A DNA stretch of 64,000 nucleotides from contig NZ_JANJZK010000001.1 in the NCBI RefSeq assembly GCF_024623185.1, positions 186,001-250,000 of the forward strand, given 5' to 3'. This stretch comes from Anaerofustis stercorihominis (GTDB lineage Bacteria; Bacillota; Clostridia; Eubacteriales; Anaerofustaceae). Position numbers and translations under genes: made by a program. Of this stretch, positions 55,055-63,187 are shown piece after piece; within the stretch, counting starts at the first letter, position 1, and each line of letters opens with the position of its first letter. The notes beneath the pieces were generated by a model. It searched no databases. It saw nothing but the letters and a program-made list of their open reading frames with translations, and had not been told where the DNA came from.

Positions 55055-55534
55055 ATGGAATATCATAATATTAAACCTGTTTACGATAAAAATTCAAAAA
55101 TTCTTATCCTTGGATCATTTCCCTCTGTTAAGTCAAGAGAAGCTCAATTTTTTTATGGGCATCCGCAAAACAGATTTTGGAAAGTAATAAGCAGTATTAC
55201 AGATACAAAGCTTCCCGGAACAATAGAAGATAAAAGAAAAATGTTAATAAATAATAATATAGCAGTGTGGGATGTAGTTGCTTCGTGTGACATTGAAGGC
55301 TCAAGTGACAGTTCAATTAAGAATGTAGTTGTAAATGATTTATCAGAGATTTTAAAAGAGACGAATATTAAAACCATATTTTTAAATGGAGGGACTGCTT
55401 ATAATTTGTTTAAAAAGTATAATAAAGATTTGAATATGAATATTATAAAGCTTCCGTCTACAAGTCCTGCAAATGCAAGGTATTCGATTGAAATGTTGAT
55501 TAATGATTGGAATATTATCAAAGATAAATTATAA
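55055..55534 (+). CDS. Hypoxanthine/deoxyinosine DNA glycosylase (UDG superfamily)
   Basis: A 159-residue glycosylase of UDG family 6. The motif ILGSFPSVKSREAQFFYGHPQNRFW is split here by family consensus into LGSFPS and YGHPQNRFW, and motif 2 is LPSTSPANAR. This family removes hypoxanthine produced by adenine deamination and lacks uracil activity. GGAGTT precedes the ATG. Confidence 0.88.
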   Translation: MEYHNIKPVYDKNSKILILGSFPSVKSREAQFFYGHPQNRFWKVISSITDTKLPGTIEDKRKMLINNNIAVWDVVASCDIEGSSDSSIKNVVVNDLSEILKETNIKTIFLNGGTAYNLFKKYNKDLNMNIIKLPSTSPANARYSIEMLINDWNIIKDKL

Positions 55535-55591
55535 ATACAAGAGAATCTACTGCTAAATCGCCTAAAGTAGCATGAAAATGTTTATGTTTCT

Positions 55592-56884
55592 TTGAATATA
55601 TCATTGACGACTTATGATTATGGTTATATAATGAGAAAAATGTCAGAAATGAATGGTGAATGTGTAACTATGATTAAGGGGAATGCAAAATATAACGAAC
55701 AAGATTATAATTTTGTTTATGAGGATTCAATTTTAAAATTGACTTTGGCTCATAATGGGAAACCTGACTTTTATTTTAATACTTATTGTAACGTCGGAAA
55801 TAATTGTTTGGTCAGTTTGTTTATAATAGGTGAAGTCAAAGGTAGCAGGGATACTATAATTTTTAAACCAAGAGTGATTATTTCAAATGAAAATAATAAT
55901 ATAATAAAAATCAAAATCGATTATTATATTACACTTAAGAATAAACAAACCGGATATGACGGTATTTCAATAAGAATAGCCAAAATGAATTATCTGAATT
56001 TTGTTGAGTATTTAAAATTTCTGGATGAGAAAGAAGACGGGAATATAAGTCTTTTAGATTTTAGAAAAGTGAAGTCTGTGAATGAAGTTTTTAATTATAA
56101 AGGCATTAAAATAAGCTGTTCTTTTCATGTAGTAAGAGATATTTACTATAAATATCCACTTGCAGTTTATCCTGCTTTTGATTTATATTTTGATACGATT
56201 CAAAATTCGAGATTTCTTGTGGCTCTTGATAAAATTATAAGAGATTTTTTATCCTTTTTATTTTATCGAAGGGATATAAATATAAAAGAGATAGCTTTAA
56301 TGAAAAAGAATGATAAAGATGAAGATTATGATATGATTGGTGAAATGGTATTTCCAAAGTTCAATACTCATAACTATAATTTTAATCAAAAGGTAGAATT
56401 ATATCCCAGCATAAGAATAAGGTATATAAACGGACATATCGGTAAAATATTGGAACTTATTTCAAATAATGATTTATATTTAAAACATATACCCGAGAAC
56501 GGACATGATAGGGATATGCGAAGAATAGAAAAGCTTCCGTATATAATTGAAGGTTTTGATATAGAATTTGATAAATTATATAATAATAAAAATATACAAA
56601 ATATGAGTTTTGTTAAGAAGATAAAATATCATATAGAGCATTCTAATGATACATTATCGGTTTTGATTGATAGTATTTATAGTAAATACCATAAAGAATT
56701 TTCTCTTGACAGTTTTTTATCTGATATACATAGGATACAAACACTAAATGATTATGATGAAATAAAAAATATATCATATGCTGTAGTAGTATTGGAGATT
56801 ATGGTATACGATATACAACTTAGGAGGATTGGATTATATAAATCGAATATAATAGGAGCTATAAAAATGTTATTTGATATATAA
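55592..56884 (+). CDS. Unrecognised 430-residue protein
   Basis: I do not recognise this protein. It has no signal peptide or membrane helix. Residues about 20-200 are beta-rich, residues about 205-250 contain a hydrophobic helix followed by FLSFLFYRRDINIKEI and the C-terminal 130 residues are helical, ending LRRIGLYKSNIIGAIKMLFDI. This beta-then-helical plan, with the FLSF...INIKEI junction, weakly recalls ApeA/HEPN-type abortive-infection proteins, but I see no Rx4-6H RNase motif. The frame begins at TTG 55592 with ATG codons at 55631 and 55640; none has a ribosome binding site, which is odd for this genome. It may be a degraded or poorly expressed gene. Confidence 0.6.
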   Translation: MNISLTTYDYGYIMRKMSEMNGECVTMIKGNAKYNEQDYNFVYEDSILKLTLAHNGKPDFYFNTYCNVGNNCLVSLFIIGEVKGSRDTIIFKPRVIISNENNNIIKIKIDYYITLKNKQTGYDGISIRIAKMNYLNFVEYLKFLDEKEDGNISLLDFRKVKSVNEVFNYKGIKISCSFHVVRDIYYKYPLAVYPAFDLYFDTIQNSRFLVALDKIIRDFLSFLFYRRDINIKEIALMKKNDKDEDYDMIGEMVFPKFNTHNYNFNQKVELYPSIRIRYINGHIGKILELISNNDLYLKHIPENGHDRDMRRIEKLPYIIEGFDIEFDKLYNNKNIQNMSFVKKIKYHIEHSNDTLSVLIDSIYSKYHKEFSLDSFLSDIHRIQTLNDYDEIKNISYAVVVLEIMVYDIQLRRIGLYKSNIIGAIKMLFDI

Positions 56885-56929
56885 AAATTTAAAAAGTTTA
56901 ATTAAATAAGTACAAGCAAGATTTTTTAC

Positions 56930-56956
56930 TCACCCTCATATATTTTATGGGGGTGA
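56930..56956 (+). promoter_or_regulatory. Hairpin enclosing the sigK ribosome binding site
   Basis: TCACCCTCAT (56930-56939) pairs with ATGGGGGTGA (56947-56956), ten pairs with one G-U and a 7-base loop. The right arm is the ribosome binding site of sigK, ending four bases before its ATG. It is preceded by TTTTTT and followed only by TTTT, so a weak terminator role is the alternative. Confidence 0.65.
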
Positions 56957-56960
56957 TTTT

Positions 56961-57662
56961 ATGTTAGGTTTTCTAGGGATTTTGGATTTATTGCAGAGAG
57001 TATTAGTATTCTTAGGCTATTTCTCAGCCAGCGAATCTTTTCCAAAACCGCTAAAAAAAGAAGATGAAACGAAATATTTTATAAAGTTCAAAGAAGAAAA
57101 TGATATGCATGCTAAAGAAATGCTTATAAATCATAATCTTAGGTTGGTTGCTCATGTAAGCAAAAAATATTCTTCTTCGAATATTTCAAAGGAAGATCTC
57201 ATTTCTATAGGGATCATCGGTCTTATCAAAGGAATAAATTCTTTTGATTATAACAAAGGAACTAAATTTGCGACTTATGGGGCGAGATGTATAGATAATG
57301 AAATACTAATGGCACTAAGAAGTGAAACAAAGACTGCTTCCAATGTATTCTTGGAAGATTATATCAGTTTTGATGAAGAAGGCAACAATATATCTCTACT
57401 GGATATTTTAGCTACCGATGAAGACGATGTTAACAGCAAAGTAAATTTAAAAGTAGAAAGCGAATTCCTTTATAAGATAATGGATGAAGTGCTTGAAGAC
57501 AGAGAAAAAGAAATACTATATCTTAGGTACGGATTAAAAGGAAAGCGAAGTTATACACAAAGAGAAATCGCAAATTTGTATGATATATCAAGGTCTTACG
57601 TTTCAAGGATTGAAAAAAAAGCTATAGAAAAGATAGCAATTTCATTTAAAAAGAAGTATTAA
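56961..57662 (+). CDS. sigK: Sporulation sigma factor SigK, with pro-sequence
   Basis: A 233-residue late mother-cell sigma factor. Residues 1 to about 20 (MLGFLGILDLLQRVLVFLGY) form a hydrophobic pro-sequence like that of Bacillus pro-sigma K. Region 2 contains NLRLVAHVSKKY and DLISIGIIGLIKGINSFDYNKGTKFATYGARCIDNEI in two blocks; region 4 is YTQREIANLYDISRSYVSRIEKKA. The gene is whole, without a skin element. In Bacillus the pro-sequence is removed by SpoIVFB; C. difficile SigK lacks it. A 10-bp hairpin covers its ribosome binding site. Confidence 0.92.
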   Translation: MLGFLGILDLLQRVLVFLGYFSASESFPKPLKKEDETKYFIKFKEENDMHAKEMLINHNLRLVAHVSKKYSSSNISKEDLISIGIIGLIKGINSFDYNKGTKFATYGARCIDNEILMALRSETKTASNVFLEDYISFDEEGNNISLLDILATDEDDVNSKVNLKVESEFLYKIMDEVLEDREKEILYLRYGLKGKRSYTQREIANLYDISRSYVSRIEKKAIEKIAISFKKKY

Positions 57663-57760
57663 AAATCGTTGATATGATTAAAAATAAAAGTTAAAAGGTT
57701 GTGAATTATTATATAAAAGGGTAAAATCATAATATAGAAATCAGTAAAAGAGGTATCAAT

Positions 57761-58726
57761 ATGAAAGTATCGATTTTAGGATGCGGGCGCTGGGGGACTT
57801 TTCTTGGATGGTACAGCGATAAGATAGGTCACGACGTAACTATATGGGGAAGAAGCGGTTCTAAAAGTTTAGAAGAACTTAAACATACAAGAAAAAATAA
57901 ATATTTATATTTGAGCGAGACTACCAAGCTTACGAATGATTTAATTGGAACGATAGAAAAAAGTGATTATATAATAATTTCAATTTCATCACAGCATTTA
58001 AGAGATCTTTGTGAAGATATAAAAAGGTCAAATTATAAAGATAAGACTTTTATCCTTTGTATGAAAGGTATTGAGGTAGCAACAGGAAAAAGGCTAACTG
58101 AAGTTTTTAGGGAAATACTCGGAAATAAAGTGAATTTAGCCGTTTGGGTAGGTCCGGGACATGTTCAAAGTTTTGTGAAGAGGATCCCTAACTGTATGGT
58201 TATAGACAGCGATGATAAAAATGTTACCGATGATGTCGTAAAAACATTCTCCAGCGATTTGATAAGACTTTATATAGGTGAAGATTTGATAGGTGATGAG
58301 CTTGGTGCGGCAGCTAAAAATGTTATCGGAATTGCTGCGGGTATGCTTGATGCCGTCGGATATTCATCTTTAAAAGGCGCATTGATGGCAAGGGGTGCGA
58401 GAGAAGTTTCAAGACTGATAAAAGCAATGGGCGGAGATGAGATAACCGCCTATGGACTTTGTCATTTGGGAGATTATGAGGCTACACTATTCAGTGAATT
58501 TTCCAATAACAGAAGATATGGTGAAAATTTTGTAAGGGGGACTTTGCGTGATGATTATCTTGCCGAAGGTGTAACTACAGCCGAAGCTATTGTAAAGTTA
58601 AGTGATGATTATAATGTTGAAATGCCTATAATAAAAGGAGTCAATGCAGTTCTTAAAGGTGAATTAAGTCCTCATAAAATGCTTAAAGATATGTTTTTAA
58701 GAAGCGTTAAAAAAGAATTTTATTAA
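57761..58726 (+). CDS. gpsA: Glycerol-3-phosphate dehydrogenase [NAD(P)+] GpsA
   Basis: A 321-residue enzyme making sn-glycerol 3-phosphate for phospholipids. The nucleotide fold begins VSILGCGRWGTFLGWY, with GPGH near residue 130, the catalytic Lys in ELGAAAKNVIGIAAG, and RGAREVSRLIKAMGG plus GLCHLGDYEAT later. The length is near normal. AGAGGT precedes the ATG. It has its own terminator. Confidence 0.9.
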   Translation: MKVSILGCGRWGTFLGWYSDKIGHDVTIWGRSGSKSLEELKHTRKNKYLYLSETTKLTNDLIGTIEKSDYIIISISSQHLRDLCEDIKRSNYKDKTFILCMKGIEVATGKRLTEVFREILGNKVNLAVWVGPGHVQSFVKRIPNCMVIDSDDKNVTDDVVKTFSSDLIRLYIGEDLIGDELGAAAKNVIGIAAGMLDAVGYSSLKGALMARGAREVSRLIKAMGGDEITAYGLCHLGDYEATLFSEFSNNRRYGENFVRGTLRDDYLAEGVTTAEAIVKLSDDYNVEMPIIKGVNAVLKGELSPHKMLKDMFLRSVKKEFY

Positions 58727-58734
58727 AATAAATT

Positions 58735-58761
58735 AAACGTCTAGCGGTTAGGCGTTTTTTT
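58735..58761 (+). terminator. gpsA terminator
   Basis: AAACGTCTA-GCGGT-TAGGCGTTT with one G-U, followed by T-run. Confidence 0.8.
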
Positions 58762-58872
58762 ATTGTAAATAAAAATTATATATTTCTTTATTATGTAAAT
58801 ATTAAGTTTTCATATTGCTAAAAATAGTAAAAGATTCAATTTAAATTTATTAATAATAATGAGGTATATATA

Positions 58873-60243
58873 TTGGAAAAAAATAATGAAAATAAAATAG
58901 ATTTAGGCAGCGGGAATATAGGGAAACTTATTTTTACTCTTGCTATCCCGGCAATAATCGCACAAATCGTTAGTGTGCTTTACAATATCATCAATAGGAT
59001 GTTTATAGGACATATAGAAAATGTAGGTACTCTTGCACTTACCGGAGTCGGTGTTTGTTTCCCCATACTTATATTGGTGTACGCTTTTGCGGCTCTTACG
59101 TCAATGGGAGGTGCTCCCAGAGCTGCGATAATGCTTGGTAAAAAAGATAAAGACAGTGCAGAAAAAATTCTCGGGAGCTGTACTATCGGTACGATTATTT
59201 CAGGTATCATTCTGACTATAGTAATTTTAATGTTTGGTGAAAGGTTATTATTTCTTTTTGGTGCAAGCACGGCTACCATTGAATATGCATTATCTTATTT
59301 AAGGGTTTATTCCTTGGGGATAGTATTTATTCAAATCGCTATAGGAATTAATACATTCATTATGGCACAGGGCTTTGCTATCACCGGAATGATAAGCATT
59401 TTAATAGGGGCAATTTTGAATATGATTTTAGACCCTATTTTTATATTTGTTCTTGGTATGGGTGTAAAGGGAGCTGCCCTTGCTACTGTTGCGTCTCAGT
59501 TTTTATCTGCTCTTTGGGTGTTATATTTTTTAAACAGCAAAAAAAGTTATATAAAAATAAAAAAAGAATACTTAAAGATTGATTTAAAAATATATCTTCC
59601 TTGTCTTCTGCTTGGATTATCGCCTTTTGTCATGCAGGTAACTGAAAGTGCTATAGCTATTATTTTCAATTCTTCGCTGCTTAAGTACGGCGGAGATATA
59701 GCTGTCGGGTCAATGACCATTTTAAATATTATATTACAGTTCTATACTATGCCTATACAAGGTTTTACTCAGGGTGCACAGCCTGTGATAAGCTTTAATT
59801 ACGGAGCGGGAAAAGCCGATAGGGTCAAGAAAGCATTTTTATTTCAAATCGTGATATGTACGTTATATTCCCTTATCCTTTGGTGTTTAACTATGTTTTT
59901 ACCTACAGTTTTGATTAGCTTGTTCACTTCGGATGTTGCGCTTATAACATATACGCAGTGGTCGATAAAAATTTATATGGCTGTTATGTTCTTGATAGGT
60001 ATCCAAATATCATGTCAGCAAACTTTTGTTGCTCTCTCTAATGCTAAGGTTTCTCTTTTCCTTGCTATATTCAGAAAGCTAGTACTTTTGATACCACTAA
60101 TACTGATATTGCCAAAACTAATCACAAATAATGTTTTAGGTGTATTCTTAGCACAGCCTGTGACAGATATAATAGCTGTAAGTGTAACTGTCATATTATT
60201 TATAATCGAGGTCAGAAAAACATTAAGAGAAATTAAAGAATAA
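58873..60243 (+). CDS. MATE-family efflux transporter
   Basis: A 456-residue transporter with 12 predicted membrane helices, exporting drugs or metabolites by Na+ or H+ antiport. The N-terminal LGSGNIGKLIFTLAIPAIIAQI (split by family consensus), NRMFIGHIENVGTLALTGVG, the GQGFAI-like AQGFAITGM and the TQGAQPVISFNYGAG segment in the second half identify the MATE family (clostridial MepA-like group). A TTG start at 58873 lies 8 bases after GAGG. It is 80 bases upstream of a small DUF2007 gene and the two ligase genes, so it could export their product. Confidence 0.92.
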   Translation: MEKNNENKIDLGSGNIGKLIFTLAIPAIIAQIVSVLYNIINRMFIGHIENVGTLALTGVGVCFPILILVYAFAALTSMGGAPRAAIMLGKKDKDSAEKILGSCTIGTIISGIILTIVILMFGERLLFLFGASTATIEYALSYLRVYSLGIVFIQIAIGINTFIMAQGFAITGMISILIGAILNMILDPIFIFVLGMGVKGAALATVASQFLSALWVLYFLNSKKSYIKIKKEYLKIDLKIYLPCLLLGLSPFVMQVTESAIAIIFNSSLLKYGGDIAVGSMTILNIILQFYTMPIQGFTQGAQPVISFNYGAGKADRVKKAFLFQIVICTLYSLILWCLTMFLPTVLISLFTSDVALITYTQWSIKIYMAVMFLIGIQISCQQTFVALSNAKVSLFLAIFRKLVLLIPLILILPKLITNNVLGVFLAQPVTDIIAVSVTVILFIIEVRKTLREIKE

Positions 60244-60323
60244 AATATATCATTTTTACTAAATTTTCCATTATTGCTAAGATAAAAAAATAATTGTGGT
60301 ATAATATTTCCGAGGTACTAACT

Positions 60324-60575
60324 ATGAAAAAGAAAAAAGATGATAATTTGGTATTTTTGATCGGTGTCAGGAATGATACAGAGGGATGTATTATCGAAGG
60401 GCTTTTGGATTCATGCGGGGTAAAGGCGACGCTTAAATATGATACCGATATTGCATGGGCAGAAGTGATAATAGGTAAAAGTGCCATGCCTGTAAGTGTA
60501 TATGTAAACAAAGAAGATTACGATAAAGCAAAAGAAATACTTGACAGTAAATTGGAAGATGATGAAGACGAGTAG
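60324..60575 (+). CDS. DUF2007-type small protein
   Basis: An 83-residue protein with the ferredoxin-like DUF2007 pattern: FLIGVRNDTEGCIIEGLLDSCGVKATLKYD, then VYVNKEDYDKAKEIL and an acidic tail. The family is thought to have a signalling or binding role, but no function is proven. The start at 60324 follows GAGGT; the frame is open to 60294. It lies eight bases before the ligase gene and is likely co-transcribed. Confidence 0.75.
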   Translation: MKKKKDDNLVFLIGVRNDTEGCIIEGLLDSCGVKATLKYDTDIAWAEVIIGKSAMPVSVYVNKEDYDKAKEILDSKLEDDEDE

Positions 60576-60583
60576 GTGACATT

Positions 60584-61834
60584 ATGGATTATTATGACAT
60601 AAATTTAAATAAACTTATAGATTATTTTAAAAGTGGTATAAAAGAAGAAAAAGATAAAAGTCTGGGGTTGGAGCTTGAACATTTTATTGTAAAAGCAGAT
60701 ACCATGGAAAGCGTTGATTACTATGAAGAAAATGGGATAAGAGATATTTTAAAACTCCTCAGTCCTTATTTTGAAAAGGAAATTTACAAAGACGGAAATC
60801 TTATAGGCCTTATAAAAGATAAATCCAATATAACTTTGGAACCTGCAAGTCAGCTAGAAATCAGTATAGGTCCTTTTATCAATACTCTGGATATTCTTGA
60901 AGAGTATAATTATTTTTTACTTAAGATAAAACCAATATTAAAAAAATTTGATTATAAAATGATATATGCGGGTTATCAGCCAAAATCCAAAGTCGATGAT
61001 CTTAATTTAATCCCTAAAAAAAGATACGAATATATGCTTGACTACTTTTCAAAAGTGGGTTCGCATGGTAAAAATATGATGAAGGGCTCCGCCTCAGCAC
61101 AAGTCAGCGTAGACTACTTCAGCGAAGAAGATTTTAAAAATAAATTTAGGCTGGCAAATATTTTATCACCCATTATTTCTTTCATGACAGATAATACCAA
61201 TATATTTGAAGGTGAACATTATGACAAAAATTGTATGAGGATAGATATATGGAATGATGTCGATCCCGACAGAAGTATGATTGTTAAGGGCGCTTTAAAT
61301 AAGGAATTTGGTTTTAGCGAATATAGTGAATATATATTGAATTCCCCTGCCATTTTAATAGAAGATGATAATGGTAACAGTGTATATACGAAAGATAAGA
61401 AAATAAAAGATATATATAATGACAGAGAGTTAAGTAAGAAAGATATAGAACATATAATTTCAATGTTTTTCCCGGATGTAAGACTTAAAAATTATGTGGA
61501 AATCAGAATGGCAGACTGTCTTCCGATAGATTACGCACTATCTTACGCAAGTATAATCAAAGGTATTTTTTATAGTGAAGAGGTAGTAAAGTTACTTCTT
61601 GATAAGTTTGAGGATATAAAAGATATAGATGTTATAAAAGCGAAAGAAGAAGTCGTAAATAAAGGTTATGATGCAAAAGTTTATGGCTTTGATATCAAAG
61701 ATTTAATGTTAAACTTGATTGAGCTTGCAAAAGATCATTTGTGTCATGAAGAAAAAGATAGGGCAAGTCTGTTCTATGACCTTATAAAAATGGAAAAGAC
61801 TTTAAAAATATTAAAGGATGAAAGAGGTGAGTAG
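60584..61834 (+). CDS. Glutamate-cysteine ligase-like enzyme (GCS2 family)
   Basis: A 416-residue carboxylate-amine ligase of the GCS2/plant-type GshA and EgtA group. Visible features are the metal/ATP-binding GLELEHFIV near residue 28, LEPASQLEIS (about 86-95), MKGSASAQVSVDYF (about 166-179) and VEIRMADCLPIDYALSY (about 305-321), all in family order. It would form a gamma-glutamyl amide from Glu and an amino acid or amine, most often Cys. It is immediately followed, without a gap, by an ATP-grasp ligase of the glutathionylspermidine-synthase type, suggesting a two-step peptide synthesis. No GshB or GshF is present. Confidence 0.85.
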   Translation: MDYYDINLNKLIDYFKSGIKEEKDKSLGLELEHFIVKADTMESVDYYEENGIRDILKLLSPYFEKEIYKDGNLIGLIKDKSNITLEPASQLEISIGPFINTLDILEEYNYFLLKIKPILKKFDYKMIYAGYQPKSKVDDLNLIPKKRYEYMLDYFSKVGSHGKNMMKGSASAQVSVDYFSEEDFKNKFRLANILSPIISFMTDNTNIFEGEHYDKNCMRIDIWNDVDPDRSMIVKGALNKEFGFSEYSEYILNSPAILIEDDNGNSVYTKDKKIKDIYNDRELSKKDIEHIISMFFPDVRLKNYVEIRMADCLPIDYALSYASIIKGIFYSEEVVKLLLDKFEDIKDIDVIKAKEEVVNKGYDAKVYGFDIKDLMLNLIELAKDHLCHEEKDRASLFYDLIKMEKTLKILKDERGE

Positions 61835-63163
61835 ATGCAGGTAAGAGAACTTACAAATGAATACTTGGATTTGATTAAATCTGATATGGATAAATCAAAG
61901 GAAAGTTATGAAAAAGCAATAAATTATATAGAAAATTCAACGGCTATTTATCACGGAGAACATATAAGGTTTCCATATGTTCCAAAGCTTTATACAACGG
62001 AAGTGATAGATTATTTTAAATATATCGCCATGACTACTCATACTATTCTTTGTAAAATAATAAATAAATATATCGAAGATGAAGAATATAGGAAGTTATT
62101 TCCGTTTAGTAAAGAGCTGGAAGAACTAATTTTATGCGAAAATTATTATGAACAGCCGCTTCCTATTACGAGGATCGATTTGTTTTTGAATGAAGAAGAT
62201 TTTACATTTAAATTTTGTGAATTCAATGCTGACGGTGCCAGTGCAATGAACGAAGACAGGGAACTCAATAATGCTTATAAGGATGATGAAATATTTAATC
62301 AGTTCAGTAAAAAGTATAATATTAGTCATTTTGAACTCTTCGACAGCTGGGTAGATGAATTTTTAAATATTTACGATACTTTTAAATATAAGGTCGAAAA
62401 ACCTACGATAGGAATAATCGATTTTATGGAAAGTGCTACTAATGAAGAATTCAAAGTGTTTAAGTCTCGTTTTGAAAAACGAGGATATGATACCGTTATA
62501 GCCGATATTACTACCCTTAAATACGATGACGGACTTTATACTAAGGACGGCGTAAAAATAGACGCGGTTTACAGAAGAGCCGTTACCAGCGAAATGATGG
62601 AAAAAATTGAAAAGATACCTGCATTTATTAAAGCAATCAAAGATAAAAAGACTTGCATAATAGGTTCCATGAGGACTCAGGTAATCCACAATAAAATAGT
62701 CTACATGATAATGCATAAAAAGGAAACTTTTGACTTTTTAACTGCTGAGGAAATCCTTTTTATAAAAGACCATATCCCATATACTTGCTGGTTAAATGAT
62801 GGGGTATTTGACAGAGAAAAAGTGATAAGCAATAAAGACAGCTGGATAATAAAACCCGATGATTTGTACGGAGCTAGGGGTGTATATGCGGGAGTAGATT
62901 ATTCAAAAGAAAAATTTACGAAACTTATAGATGAAAATACTAACAATGGATATCTTCTTCAGGAATATGCTGCAATGTATAAAACAAAGAACTTTATAAA
63001 AGAAAAAAACGGAGAATTTGTCTTTGATGAGTTCAGCAATATGCCGGGCATATTTATATATAACGGAAAATTTAAAGGTTTATATTCCAGGGGCGGCAGA
63101 CAGGGGATAATTTGTGAAGCCGCCGGAGGGATTGCGATGTGTTCAATGCATGTCGAGATTTAA
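61835..63163 (+). CDS. Glutathionylspermidine-synthase-like ATP-grasp ligase
   Basis: A 442-residue ATP-grasp ligase. Family marks are FCEFNADGASAMNEDREL (about 127-144), IGSMRTQVIHNK (about 276-287), SWIIKPDDLYGARGVYAGVD (about 340-359), GYLLQEYAA and GLYSRGGRQGIICEAAGG at the end. These match the C-terminal synthetase domain of glutathionylspermidine synthase, which joins a glycine-type carboxylate to an amine. No N-terminal amidase is present. Its ATG follows the stop of the GCS2-like gene at once, with GAGGTGAG as binding site, so the two enzymes are made together and probably act in sequence. Confidence 0.82.
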   Translation: MQVRELTNEYLDLIKSDMDKSKESYEKAINYIENSTAIYHGEHIRFPYVPKLYTTEVIDYFKYIAMTTHTILCKIINKYIEDEEYRKLFPFSKELEELILCENYYEQPLPITRIDLFLNEEDFTFKFCEFNADGASAMNEDRELNNAYKDDEIFNQFSKKYNISHFELFDSWVDEFLNIYDTFKYKVEKPTIGIIDFMESATNEEFKVFKSRFEKRGYDTVIADITTLKYDDGLYTKDGVKIDAVYRRAVTSEMMEKIEKIPAFIKAIKDKKTCIIGSMRTQVIHNKIVYMIMHKKETFDFLTAEEILFIKDHIPYTCWLNDGVFDREKVISNKDSWIIKPDDLYGARGVYAGVDYSKEKFTKLIDENTNNGYLLQEYAAMYKTKNFIKEKNGEFVFDEFSNMPGIFIYNGKFKGLYSRGGRQGIICEAAGGIAMCSMHVEI

Positions 63164-63187
63164 ATAATTAAATAAAAGGAGTTTGTT

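Noticed and set aside
56961-57662. Skin-element interruption of sigK
   Set aside because: The frame is continuous from the pro-sequence to region 4.
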